In this document: piece by piece, positions 53,026 to 61,923 of the stretch | Layout: every line of letters begins with the position of its first letter | How positions within the stretch are numbered: position 1 is the stretch's first letter | DNA from: Nocardiopsis quinghaiensis | GTDB lineage: Bacteria > Actinomycetota > Actinomycetes > Streptosporangiales > Streptosporangiaceae | Direction: 5' to 3' | Length of the DNA stretch: 64,000 nucleotides | Assembly (NCBI RefSeq): GCF_008638365.1 | Contig: NZ_VWVU01000028.1 | Coordinates: 1 to 64,000, forward strand | Made by a program: the position numbers and the translations under genes | Notes under the pieces: generated by a model | Seen by the model: only the letters and a program-made list of their open reading frames with translations | What the model was told of the DNA's origin: nothing | Database searches by the model: none

Positions 53026-53421
53026 TCAGCCCTGGAGGGTGAGCCGCCGCAGGTCCTCCGGCAGGGCCTGACGGATCTTGTCCATGACTCCCCCGGTGGT
53101 GGCCTCGTCGAGCACGTCGAACACGGCGTGGGCGCTGTGGGCGGCCTCCGGCGGGGCGCTGTGCGCCCGCTGCGCCACCCTGCTGAGGAACTCCTGCTGG
53201 TCGAAGCCCTCCGCGCCCGGCCCCTGCTCCGTCTGGCGGGTCACCCGGCGCATGTTCTCCCCGATCTCACGCGGCAGCTGCGCGGCGAGGTCCTCGCCCA
53301 GACCGGGGTCGACCCGCTCGGCGAGGGTCTCCAGCGTCGCCCTCGTGGCCTCCTCCGCGGCGCCGCGGCTGTCCAGGTGGGCCCGTGCCTGGACCTGTCC
53401 GATGAAAGTGTCGTGCTGCAT
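53026..53421 (-). CDS. DUF2267 family protein
   Basis: 131 aa, mostly helical. Matches the DUF2267 pattern: FIGQVQARAHLDSRGAAEEATRATLETLAERVDPGLGEDLAAQLP in outline (F...V.......A.....ATL..LAERL...ea..LaaqLP), then FL.RVA. Family members occur near stress and general-stress genes; biochemical role not known. Upstream, GGGGGAGA precedes the ATG. Confidence 0.85.
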   Translation of the reverse strand: MQHDTFIGQVQARAHLDSRGAAEEATRATLETLAERVDPGLGEDLAAQLPREIGENMRRVTRQTEQGPGAEGFDQQEFLSRVAQRAHSAPPEAAHSAHAVFDVLDEATTGGVMDKIRQALPEDLRRLTLQG

Positions 53422-53561
53422 GGTGTCTCCCCCTTCTGGCGTCGCCGCGGCACCGTGGCGGTGCGGGGAGGAGCCCGTCGGGAACGGCCTTCCTCCACGT
53501 CACGCGCACGGGGCGCAACGGCGGATACGGCCTCCCGCCCCGTGGGGCGGGGCCAGCCGCC

Positions 53562-53903
53562 TCACTGTCGGTCGCCCTTGGGCTTGGCGGGCTGGTTGGG
53601 AACGCCCTGCGGCGGCGGGCTCGACGCGGGAGCCGCGGTGTCCGTGCTCACCGGCGAGCCGCCGGTCGGCGGACCGGGCCGCTCGGGCTGGAAGTCCTGT
53701 GTACCCCCGGAGGGCTCGGCGCCCTCTTCGAGGTCGTGGAGCCGGTGGCGCAGGATCTCCAGGACCCCGGCACGGTTGGCGTGGCTCTCCTCGTAGTCGA
53801 CCAGCTGACGCATCTGCTCTGTGTCGAGTGAGCGGACGCGGTGCTGGAGCGTCCCGACCGGAAGTCCCTCATAGCCCTCGATCGGGGGTGTGGTCTCGTG
53901 CAT
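53562..53903 (-). CDS. Conserved actinobacterial small protein, function unknown
   Basis: 113 aa. N-terminal helical segment: YEGLPVGTLQHRVRSLDTEQ and LVDYEESHANRAGVLEIL.HRL, a pattern I have seen in small actinobacterial hypothetical proteins; the C-terminal half is Pro/Gly/Ser-rich and probably disordered. GGGAGGGA lies before the ATG. Same strand as the DUF2267 gene, 140 bases upstream of it. Confidence 0.65.
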   Translation of the reverse strand: MHETTPPIEGYEGLPVGTLQHRVRSLDTEQMRQLVDYEESHANRAGVLEILRHRLHDLEEGAEPSGGTQDFQPERPGPPTGGSPVSTDTAAPASSPPPQGVPNQPAKPKGDRQ

Positions 53904-54193
53904 CGACGTTCCCTCCCCTTCTGCTCCGTACGACGATGGGGTGTAGGGGCACAGCTACCCGGGAGCCTGGACACGAAACAGCAGGTGGGACGGGCTTCCG
54001 AGGACATACGGGACCGGCCGGCGGCGGGCGCGCCGTTGATGCGCCCGCCCCTTCGGGAGTAACGTCGGCGCGTGGCCCTCCCCCCGTACGCCGGGCGCGC
54101 CTCCGCAGGGCGCCGCGGCCTCTCCCCCACCATCTCTTCCCCCACCGCTCCCTCTCCCGTCACAGCCGGACCCCACCTCACACGGGCCCTGCC
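53904..54193. other. Divergent gap of 290 bases
   Basis: Separates the small minus-strand gene and the MFS transporter. No repeats or motifs that I can support. Confidence 0.4.
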
Positions 54194-55567
54194 GTGACTC
54201 CGCCGCTGCCGCGTACCCGGCTCCTGGGGTACGGAGTGGGTTCGGTGGGCACCGGCGTCTTCTCCGCCCTGCCCGGCCTGCTGCTGCTCTACTACCTCAC
54301 CGACGTGTTGGGCGTCGCCGCCGGACTGGCCGGACTGGTACTGGTCCTGCCCAAGGTCTGGGACATGCTGGTCGATCCCGCGATCGGGGTGGCCAGCGAC
54401 CGCGAGGCCGTGCGCACCGGCCACCGGACCCGGCTCATGCTCACCGGCGCGCTCGCCCTGCCGGTGCTGTTCGCCGCCATGTTCGCCGCACCCGTGCTGG
54501 CCCCCGGGTGGTCGGCGGTGTGGGTGGGGTGCGCGTTCGTCCTGGCCACCACGGCGTTCAACCTGTTCCAGGTCCCCTACGTCGCCCTGCCCGCGGAGAT
54601 CTCCCCGCGCCGTGACCAGCGCGCCCGCGCCATGTCGTGGCGGGTGGTGTGCCTGACCCTGGGCATCCTGGCGGCGGGCGGCCTGGCGCCGGCCGTGGTG
54701 GAGTGGGCCGGGGGCGGACGCGCCGGACACCTGGTGATGGGCGCGGCCATCGGCCTGGTACTGGGCGCGGCGCTGGTGGCCTCCACCGCCGGTACCCGGT
54801 GGATCGTCAGCCGTCCCGGCCCGCGCACGCTCGGACCCGTGGCCGCCCTGCGCGCCGCACGGGGCAACCGGGCGTTCTTCCGCCTGGCCCTCGCCTTCGC
54901 CCTCCAGGCCCTGGCGGTGTCGGTGATGCTCGCCGCCGCCCCGTACGTGGCCACCTACCGCCTGGGCGCGTACGGGCTGACCTCGGCCATGTTCGTGTGC
55001 GTGGTCGGTCCCAGCCTGGTGGCGGTCCCCGCCTGGTCCGCCGCCGCCCGCCGGTTCGGCACGGTGCGCTGCTACCTGGCGGCGGTGGCCGCCATGACCG
55101 CCGCGGCCCTGCTGCTCCTCCCGGCGGTGCTGAGCGAGCGGGCCGTGCCCGTGCTGGCGGTGACCGGCCTGGTGGGCCTGTGCTACACCGGCCTGCAACT
55201 GCTGCCGCTGTCGCTGCTCCCCGAGACCGTGCGCGAGGACGCCGGTCGCAGCGGACAGGCCCAGGCGGGCACGTTCACCGGGATGTGGACGGGCCTGGAG
55301 ACCGGCGCGATGGCGCTGGGCCCGGGACTGTTCGCGGCGGTGCTGAGCCTGACGGCGTTCCGGTCCGCCGAGGTGTCGGTGGCGGTGACCCAGCCCGACA
55401 GCGCCCTGACCGGCATCGGCGCGGGGTTCACCCTGCTGCCCGCCGCACTGCTCCTGGCGAGCCTGCCCCCGCTGCTCGCCTTCCGCCGCGGGGACCGGGG
55501 CGACCGCCCCCTCGAACCCGCCGGCACCGAACCCGACACCGACCCCGGAGACCGCAGTGCTACCTGA
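54194..55567 (+). CDS. MFS transporter, GPH (sugar:cation symporter)-like
   Basis: 457 aa, about twelve membrane helices. MELB/GPH features: PKVWDMLVDPAIGVASDRE in loop 2-3 and QVPYVALPAEISPRRDQRARAMSWR after helix 4, in outline (PxxD..DP..G..sD; P...l.ael). Start taken as GTG 54194; ribosome site is weak. Its end overlaps the start of the PLP decarboxylase gene by 11 bases, so the two form an operon. It may export the amine or aldehyde product or import the substrate of that enzyme. Confidence 0.85.
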   Translation: MTPPLPRTRLLGYGVGSVGTGVFSALPGLLLLYYLTDVLGVAAGLAGLVLVLPKVWDMLVDPAIGVASDREAVRTGHRTRLMLTGALALPVLFAAMFAAPVLAPGWSAVWVGCAFVLATTAFNLFQVPYVALPAEISPRRDQRARAMSWRVVCLTLGILAAGGLAPAVVEWAGGGRAGHLVMGAAIGLVLGAALVASTAGTRWIVSRPGPRTLGPVAALRAARGNRAFFRLALAFALQALAVSVMLAAAPYVATYRLGAYGLTSAMFVCVVGPSLVAVPAWSAAARRFGTVRCYLAAVAAMTAAALLLLPAVLSERAVPVLAVTGLVGLCYTGLQLLPLSLLPETVREDAGRSGQAQAGTFTGMWTGLETGAMALGPGLFAAVLSLTAFRSAEVSVAVTQPDSALTGIGAGFTLLPAALLLASLPPLLAFRRGDRGDRPLEPAGTEPDTDPGDRSAT

Positions 55568-56984
55568 GTCCGGACGCTCCACCGACGACCTTCTCGCCGA
55601 GCTCTCCCGCCTCCGGGAGGGCGACCTGCCCGTGCGTGAGGGGCGGGTGGCCGCCTACGTGTACGACCCGGGCCGACCGGAGGCGCGCGAGGCCGGGCAC
55701 CGCGCGTACATGGAGATGATCGAGGTCAACGGCCTGGACCCCACGGCCTTCCCCAGCACCGTGGCCCTGGAGCGGCGGGTGGTGGGCGCGGTCGCCTCGG
55801 TCCTGGGCGGCGACGCGTCCACACCCGGGATCTTCACCAGCGGCGGCACCGAGTCGATCATGCTGGCGGTCAAGGCCGCCCGCGACACCCGCCCCGTCCG
55901 GGGACGCGGCGAGGTCGTCCTGCCGGTGACCGCGCACCCGGCGTTCCGCAAGGCCTGCCACTACCTGGGGCTGGACCCGGTGACCGTCCCGGTGGATCCC
56001 GAGAGCCTGCGGGCGGTTCCCGAGGCCGTGTCCGGGGCCCTCACCCCGCGCACCGTGATGGTGGTGGCGTCGGCGCCGTCCTATCCGCACGGCGTGGTCG
56101 ACCCGGTCGCGGGGATCGCCGCGCTGGCGGCCGGGCGGGGCGTGCTCTGCCACGTGGACGCCTGTGTGGGCGGCTGGGTGCTGCCGTGGCTGGAGGAGGG
56201 CACGGCACCACAGTTCGACCTGTCGGTCCCCGGGGTCACCTCGCTCTCCTGCGACCTGCACAAGTACGGGTACACGCCCAAGGGCGCCTCTGTGGTGCTG
56301 TTCACCGACGAGCGGCTGCGCAGGGGCGCCTACTACGCCGGCGCCGACTGGCCCGGCTACACGGTCGTCAACTCCACCGTGCAGAGCAGCAAGGGCGCCG
56401 GACCGCTGGCCGGGGCCTGGGCCACCCTGAACGCGCTGGGCTCCTCGGGGTACCGGGAGCTGGCCCGGGAGGCGATGGCCGCCGCGCGCCGCCTGCGCGA
56501 GGGCGTGGCGGACATCCCCGGGCTGCGGGTACTGGGCGACCCGGACGCGCCGCTGGTGGCACTGGCCTCGGACGAGGTGGACGTGTTCGTGCTCGCCGAC
56601 AGGGTGGCGGAGTCGGGCTGGTTCCTGCAGCCGCAGCTGTCCTACGCGGGGATCCCCGCCAACCTGCACCTGACCCTGACCGGGGTGTCACTGGCCGGGG
56701 TGGACGCGCTGCTGGAGGTGCTCGCCGGGGCGGTCACGGCGGTGAGGGGGGTGCGCCCGCCGGTCCCCGAGGGCCTGGCCGAGGCGGTCTCCGCACTGGA
56801 CCTGTCCACCCTGGACGACCGGGGGTTCGTGGAGCTGCTGGCCTCGGTGGGGGTGGACCTGACGGGCCCCGGCGGCGCGGGGATGGCGGCGGTCAACACC
56901 GTGCTGGACGGCCTCGAACCGTCGGTGCGCGAGGCCCTCCTGGTGCGCTTCCTCTCCGCTCTGTACTCTCCGCACGCCGGTTGA
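55557..56984 (+). CDS. PLP-dependent decarboxylase/lyase (glutamate decarboxylase / sphingosine-phosphate lyase fold)
   Basis: 475 aa. Group II decarboxylase fold: FTSGGTESIMLAVKAARD, HVDACVGGWVLP, and PLP Lys in SCDLHKYGYTPKGASVV. The order and HKYG/TPKG motif fit sphingosine-1-phosphate lyase-like proteins more than bacterial GadB. GTG start 55557 with GGAG 7 bases upstream overlaps the transporter gene. A basic amino acid, amino-acid-phosphate or long-chain base substrate cannot be told apart from sequence. Confidence 0.87.
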   Translation: MLPESGRSTDDLLAELSRLREGDLPVREGRVAAYVYDPGRPEAREAGHRAYMEMIEVNGLDPTAFPSTVALERRVVGAVASVLGGDASTPGIFTSGGTESIMLAVKAARDTRPVRGRGEVVLPVTAHPAFRKACHYLGLDPVTVPVDPESLRAVPEAVSGALTPRTVMVVASAPSYPHGVVDPVAGIAALAAGRGVLCHVDACVGGWVLPWLEEGTAPQFDLSVPGVTSLSCDLHKYGYTPKGASVVLFTDERLRRGAYYAGADWPGYTVVNSTVQSSKGAGPLAGAWATLNALGSSGYRELAREAMAAARRLREGVADIPGLRVLGDPDAPLVALASDEVDVFVLADRVAESGWFLQPQLSYAGIPANLHLTLTGVSLAGVDALLEVLAGAVTAVRGVRPPVPEGLAEAVSALDLSTLDDRGFVELLASVGVDLTGPGGAGMAAVNTVLDGLEPSVREALLVRFLSALYSPHAG

Positions 56985-57158
56985 CCGGTGACTGGCCGGG
57001 ACACGTACGGATTCCCCGCACGCCGTTCACCGCGGGTGCCGCTCGCGCGGGATACTGCGACCGCACGGTTCCGGCCGGCGCGCGGACCGGCGGAGAAGGA
57101 CTCCGGCCGCGCTCCGATGAGCGCACAGCCCCAGCACAGCCCCAGGAGAGAGGGAAAC

Positions 57159-58154
57159 ATGACCTACGTCGCCGCCCCGACCCGGTACGAGACGATGCCC
57201 TACCGCAGGTGCGGCCGCAGCGGACTGCGCCTGCCCGCCCTGTCCCTGGGCCTGTGGCACAACTTCGGCCACGACCGCGGCATCGAGGTCCAGAGCGACA
57301 TCATCCTGCGCGCGTTCGACCTGGGTGTGACCCACTTCGACCTGGCCAACAACTACGGTCCCCCGCCCGGGTCGGCCGAGGAGAACTTCGGCCGGGTCAT
57401 GGCCCGCGACCTGCGCCCCCACCGCGACGAGATCGTGGTCTCGACCAAGGCCGGGTTCCTGATGTGGCCCGGACCCTACGGCGAGTGGGGCTCGCGCAAG
57501 TCCCTGCTGTCCAGCCTGGACCAGAGCCTGGAGCGCATGGGCCTGGAGTACGTGGACGTCTTCTACCACCACCGGCCCGATCCCGGCACCCCGCTGGAGG
57601 AGTCCATGGGCGCGCTGGACACGGCGGTACGCCAGGGCAAGGCCCTGTACGCGGGCGTGTCCAACTACTCCCCCGAGCAGACCCGCGAGGCCGCGGCCGT
57701 CCTGCGCGGCCTGGGCACGCCGATGCTCATCCACCAGCCCTCCTACTCGATGTTCAACCGGTGGGTGGAGGACGGTCTGCTCGACGTACTCGACGAGGTG
57801 GGCGCGGGCTCCATCGCCTACTCGCCGCTGGCGCAGGGGCTGCTGACCGACCGGTACCTCGGCGGCGTGCCGGAGGGGTCGAGGGCGGCCGGAAGCAGCC
57901 CGTTCCTGACCACCGAGGGCATCACCGAGGAGGTGCTGGGGCGGGTGCGCGCGCTCAACGCCGTCGCCGAGCGCCGCGGGCAGTCGCTCGCCCAGATGGC
58001 GCTGGCCTGGGTGCTGCGCGGTGAGCGGGTGACCTCGGCGGTGATCGGCGCGAGCAGCGTCTCCCAGCTGGAGGACAACGTGGCTGCGGTCGGCGACCTG
58101 GAGTTCGACGCGGACGAGCTGGCCGAGATCGACGAGTACGCCCGCGTGGACTGA
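57159..58154 (+). CDS. Aldo/keto reductase, L-glyceraldehyde-3-phosphate reductase-like (YghZ/AKR14)
   Basis: 331 aa. YRRCGRSGLRLPALSLGLWHNFG, THFDLANNYGPPPGSAEENFG, Lys in VVSTKAGF.MWPGPYG and His in DVFYHHRPDP, in outline, are AKR14-specific; the C-terminus has AVIGASSVSQLEDNV for NADPH. AGGAGAGAGGGA precedes ATG 57159. Followed by a strong terminator, so probably a single-gene unit. Confidence 0.9.
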   Translation: MTYVAAPTRYETMPYRRCGRSGLRLPALSLGLWHNFGHDRGIEVQSDIILRAFDLGVTHFDLANNYGPPPGSAEENFGRVMARDLRPHRDEIVVSTKAGFLMWPGPYGEWGSRKSLLSSLDQSLERMGLEYVDVFYHHRPDPGTPLEESMGALDTAVRQGKALYAGVSNYSPEQTREAAAVLRGLGTPMLIHQPSYSMFNRWVEDGLLDVLDEVGAGSIAYSPLAQGLLTDRYLGGVPEGSRAAGSSPFLTTEGITEEVLGRVRALNAVAERRGQSLAQMALAWVLRGERVTSAVIGASSVSQLEDNVAAVGDLEFDADELAEIDEYARVD

Positions 58155-58463
58155 CCGCACCCCGGCGGTCCCTCGTCCGGGCCGGCGGTCCGGACGGTGT
58201 CGACCGTCCGGACCGCCGACACGCGCGGTGTCGGGGGCGGCCCCGCCGGGATCCGGCGCGGCCCCTCCCGACAGGGTCCGCCGGGGACGGTCCAGCGGCG
58301 TTCGACCAGGTCAGACGGGCTCCGCGACCGGCTCCACCGCTCTGGCCAGCACCTTCGCCGTGTGGGACGGAACGCTTCTGGTTTGGCGCGACGATCACGG
58401 GTAGTCGCACCTGTACGCACCAGAAGATCACAGTCCTATTACGGAAAGGCGGTGCAGGCAGCT
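58155..58463. other. Intergenic region upstream of ATP-grasp gene
   Basis: Contains the terminator at 58183-58218. The promoter of the following operon should lie around 58330-58440, where base composition becomes less GC-rich; no further gene seen. Confidence 0.5.
58183..58218 (+). terminator. Terminator of aldo/keto reductase gene
   Basis: GGCGGTCCGGACGGT and ACCGTCCGGACCGCC (15-bp perfect stem, plus one outer pair) around a GTCG loop. Confidence 0.85.
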
Positions 58464-59771
58464 GTGAAGAACGTGTTCGTGGTCGGTCTGGACGAGCGGA
58501 ACCTGGAGATTCTGCGCAGGACCCCGACCGGCCGCAACTGCCGGTTCCACCAACTACTGGACCTGGACGAGCTCCAGGCCGGCGAGGTGGACATCAACCC
58601 GCTCATCGCCAAGGCGGAGCGGATCCTGGACGACTTCGACGGATCCGTCGACGCGATCGTCGGCTACTGGGACTTCCCGGTGACCCTGCTCGTTCCCATC
58701 CTGTGCTCCAGCCGCGGCCTGCCCTCGGCGTCCCTGGAATCCTTCGTCAAGTGCGAGCACAAGTACTGGAGCAGGCTGCTGCAGAGCGAGGTCATCGACG
58801 AGTACCCGCCCTTCGCCCTGGTCGACCTCAACGACGAGAACGTCAAGCCCCCGGAGAGCCCGGGTTACCCGATGTGGCTCAAGCCGGTGAAGTCGGCCTC
58901 CTCGCTGCTGGCCTTCCGCGTCGACGACGACGAGGGCTTCCACGAGGCCGTGGCCGAGATGCGCGAGGGCATCGACATGATCGGCCGGCCCTTCGAGCAG
59001 ATCCTGGAGCGGGTGGACCTGCCCCCGGAGATCTCCTCCGTGGGCGGACGCACCTGCCTGGCCGAGGCCGCGATGCACGGCGTACAGGCCGCCGTCGAGG
59101 GCTACGTGTACAAGGGCGAGGTCGTGGTCTACGGCTCCCTGGACTCGATCGACTACCCGGCGAGCCCGGTGTTCCTGCGGCACCAGTACCCCTCCGACCT
59201 GCCCGACGAGGTGATCGGGCGGATGCGCGACGTCGCCGTCAAGGTCATCGGGAAGTCCGGGATGGACAACGCCACCTTCAGCATCGAGTTCTTCTACGAC
59301 CCGGTCGAGGAGGGCCTCAACGTCCTGGAGGTCAACACCCGCCACTCCCAGTCCCACGCGAGGCTCTTCGAACTGGTGGACGGAGTCCCCAACCACGAGC
59401 GCATGCTCCGGCTGGCCCTCGGACAGAGCCCGCGCCTGCCCGACGACATGCGGGGCGAGTTCAACGTGGCCGCGGAGTGGTACCACCGCCGGTTCGACGA
59501 CGCCGTCGTCGTGCGCGTACCCACTCCGGAGGAGGTCGCCGAGGTCGAGGAGTCCCTGCCCGGCGTGAGCATCGACGAGATCGTGCCCGAGCAGGGCGAG
59601 CGCCTCTCGGAGATGGCCTACCAGGACAGCTACAGCTACGAGCTCGTCAAGATCACCATCGGTGCCGAGGACGAGACCGAGATGCGCGCCAAGTACGAGC
59701 GCTGTGTGGAGGAACTGCACTTCGAGTTCCAAGAGGTGGACGACTCCTCCGACAGCACGGTCCAGCGCTGA
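58464..59771 (+). CDS. ATP-grasp domain carboxylate ligase-like protein
   Basis: 435 aa. Starts VKNVFVVGLDERNLEIL; the central ATP-grasp fold shows PMWLKPVKSASSLLAFRV, a QILERVDLPPEISSVGG loop, AEAAMHGVQAAVEGYVYKGEVVVYG and the Mg-binding FSIEFFYD...NVLEVNTRHSQSHA, in outline. Such enzymes form an amide or peptide via an acyl-phosphate. Start GTG 58464 is preferred; in-frame GTG 58452 has GGAAAGG too close. It is 16 bases ahead of a CocE/NonD hydrolase gene and shares its operon, suggesting one pathway in which an acyl or amide bond is made and cleaved. Not assignable to a known family. Confidence 0.8.
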   Translation: MKNVFVVGLDERNLEILRRTPTGRNCRFHQLLDLDELQAGEVDINPLIAKAERILDDFDGSVDAIVGYWDFPVTLLVPILCSSRGLPSASLESFVKCEHKYWSRLLQSEVIDEYPPFALVDLNDENVKPPESPGYPMWLKPVKSASSLLAFRVDDDEGFHEAVAEMREGIDMIGRPFEQILERVDLPPEISSVGGRTCLAEAAMHGVQAAVEGYVYKGEVVVYGSLDSIDYPASPVFLRHQYPSDLPDEVIGRMRDVAVKVIGKSGMDNATFSIEFFYDPVEEGLNVLEVNTRHSQSHARLFELVDGVPNHERMLRLALGQSPRLPDDMRGEFNVAAEWYHRRFDDAVVVRVPTPEEVAEVEESLPGVSIDEIVPEQGERLSEMAYQDSYSYELVKITIGAEDETEMRAKYERCVEELHFEFQEVDDSSDSTVQR

Positions 59772-59787
59772 AGGGAGGCCCCCGTCC

Positions 59788-61812
59788 ATGCACGTGGTCA
59801 AGAACCTGCCGCACGCCCTGCACACCGACGAGCACCTCTGGATCCCCATGTCGGACGGCGTGCGGCTGGCCGCCAAGGTGTGGCGGCCGACCTCCTCGGA
59901 CGCGACCCCGGTACCGGCGGTACTGGAGTACATCCCCTACCGCAGACGTGACCTGACGGCCGTGCGGGACTCCATGCACCACCCCTACATCGCCGGGCAC
60001 GGCTATGCCTGCGTCCGCGTGGACCTGCGCGGAACCGGTGACTCCGAGGGCGTGCTCACCGACGAGTACCTGGAACGCGAGCAGGACGACGCCGAGGAGA
60101 TCCTGGCCTGGCTGGCCGAACAGCCCTGGTGCGACGGCAACACCAGCATGATGGGGCTGTCCTGGGGCGGGTTCGCCGCCCTACAGGTGGCGGAGCGGCA
60201 GCCGCCCAGCCTCGGCACGATCATCATCAGCTCCTTCACCGACGACCGCTACGGCGACGACTTCCACTACATGGGGGGCTGCCTGCTCTCGGACAACCTC
60301 GCCGAGGCGGGGACGATGTTCGCCGCGGCCACCCTGCCCCCCGACCCGGTCATCGTCGGCGAGGAGTGGCGGCGGATGTGGTTCGAGCGGCTGGAGGACA
60401 GCGAGCCGTGGGTCCTGGAGTGGCTGCACCACCAGCGGCACGACGGCTACTGGCGGCACGCCTCGGTGGCGGAGAACTACTCCCAGGTGCGCTGCCCCGT
60501 CCTGGCCTCCAGCGGATGGGCCGACGGCTACTCCAACGCCGTCCTGCGGCTCCTGTGGAACCTGAAGGCCCCCGCCAGGGGACTGGTCGGCCCCTGGTCG
60601 CACCGCTACCCGCACATGGGCGAGCCCGGCCCGGCGATCGGCTACCTCCAGGAGGTCGTGCGCTGGCTGGACCACTGGCTCAAGGGCGAGGACAACGGCA
60701 TCGACGACGGCCCGGCCCTGTGGGCCTGGATGCAGGACAGCGTTCCGCCCTCCACCGCCTACCACGAGCGCCCGGGACGATGGGTGCGCGAGGACGAGTG
60801 GCCCTCACCGAACGTGGAGTACATCTCCTACCCCCTGGCCAAGTACACGATCGGCCGCCCCGGAGAGGAGATCCAGAGCGAGTCCCTGACCTTGAGGTCT
60901 CCGCTGACCGTGGGCCAGTTCGCGGGCAAGTGGGCCTCCTACAACGCCCCGCCCGACCTGCCCTACGACCAGCGAGAGGAGGACGGCGGTTCCCTGGTCT
61001 TCGACAGCGACGTGCTGTCCGAGGACGTGGAGATCCTGGGCACCGGCGCGGTGGAGCTGGAGGTCTCGGTCACCGAGCCCGTGGCCATGGTCGCGGCCAG
61101 GCTGGTCGACGTCGACCCCGAGGGCAGCGCCACACGCGTGACCTACGGGCTGCTCAACCTCACCCACCGCAACGGGCACGAGACCCCCGAGGTGCTGGAG
61201 CCGGGCGAGATCTACCAGGTGAGGCTGACGCTGAACGGTGTCGCGCAGGCCTTCCCCGTCGGCCACCGGATCCGGCTGTCGCTGTCCACCTCCTACTGGC
61301 CGCTGGCCTGGCCGCCGCCGCGTCCGGTCATGCTGACCGTGCACCCGCAGAACAGCAGGCTGGTCCTGCCGGTGCGCCCGCACAACGACGCCGACGAGCC
61401 GAACCCGCAGCCCTTCGGGGAGCCGGAGGCGGCGCCGGAGATCTCCACCACGCGCAAGGAGAAACCGGAACACCGCTGGACCGTCCACCGTGACCTGGTG
61501 GACACCCACTCCTCCCTGGAGATCGTCAAGGACGGGGGCGTCCTGCACTTCGACGACATCGACATGGACGTCGGACGGCGCGCCTACGAGTGCTACGAGT
61601 CCGTGGCCGGTGACTTCACCTCGGCGCGCGGACAGTCGACGTGGACGGTCCGCTTCGCCCGCGACGGGTGGCGCACCCGGACCGAGACCCACACGATCCT
61701 GGAGTGCACCGAAACCGACTTCCGGGTGTACGCGACCCTGGACGCCTTCGAGAACGACGAACGGGTCTTCTCCCGGCAGTGGCGGGAGACACTGCCCCGC
61801 GACCACCTGTGA
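59788..61812 (+). CDS. CocE/NonD-family hydrolase (X-Pro dipeptidyl-peptidase S15 type)
   Basis: 674 aa. N-terminal S15 alpha/beta hydrolase: IPMSDGVRLAAKVWRP, DLRGTGDSEG, nucleophile Ser in GLSWGGFAALQ, Asp in SSGWADGYSN and His in GPWSHRYPH; a C-terminal jelly-roll PepX_C-like domain (GTGAVELEVSVTEPVAM onward) followed by an extra 110-residue sheet domain. No signal peptide, so cytoplasmic. GGGAGG 11 bases before ATG 59788. Hydrolyses esters or amides in characterised relatives. Paired with the ATP-grasp gene. Confidence 0.88.
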   Translation: MHVVKNLPHALHTDEHLWIPMSDGVRLAAKVWRPTSSDATPVPAVLEYIPYRRRDLTAVRDSMHHPYIAGHGYACVRVDLRGTGDSEGVLTDEYLEREQDDAEEILAWLAEQPWCDGNTSMMGLSWGGFAALQVAERQPPSLGTIIISSFTDDRYGDDFHYMGGCLLSDNLAEAGTMFAAATLPPDPVIVGEEWRRMWFERLEDSEPWVLEWLHHQRHDGYWRHASVAENYSQVRCPVLASSGWADGYSNAVLRLLWNLKAPARGLVGPWSHRYPHMGEPGPAIGYLQEVVRWLDHWLKGEDNGIDDGPALWAWMQDSVPPSTAYHERPGRWVREDEWPSPNVEYISYPLAKYTIGRPGEEIQSESLTLRSPLTVGQFAGKWASYNAPPDLPYDQREEDGGSLVFDSDVLSEDVEILGTGAVELEVSVTEPVAMVAARLVDVDPEGSATRVTYGLLNLTHRNGHETPEVLEPGEIYQVRLTLNGVAQAFPVGHRIRLSLSTSYWPLAWPPPRPVMLTVHPQNSRLVLPVRPHNDADEPNPQPFGEPEAAPEISTTRKEKPEHRWTVHRDLVDTHSSLEIVKDGGVLHFDDIDMDVGRRAYECYESVAGDFTSARGQSTWTVRFARDGWRTRTETHTILECTETDFRVYATLDAFENDERVFSRQWRETLPRDHL

Positions 61813-61818
61813 CCGGCG

Positions 61819-61857
61819 CCCGGGCGCGGCGCACGACGACACGGCGCCGCGCCCGGG
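61819..61857 (+). terminator. Terminator after CocE-like gene
   Basis: CCCGGGCGCGGCGC (61819-61832) and GCGCCGCGCCCGGG (61844-61857), perfect 14-bp stem with an 11-base loop. Confidence 0.8.
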
Positions 61858-61923
61858 GCCGGGAGCCGGGAGAGCCGGGGCAGGACTCCGGGGACGAACC
61901 GACCAAGGGGAGGAACGGTTCCG

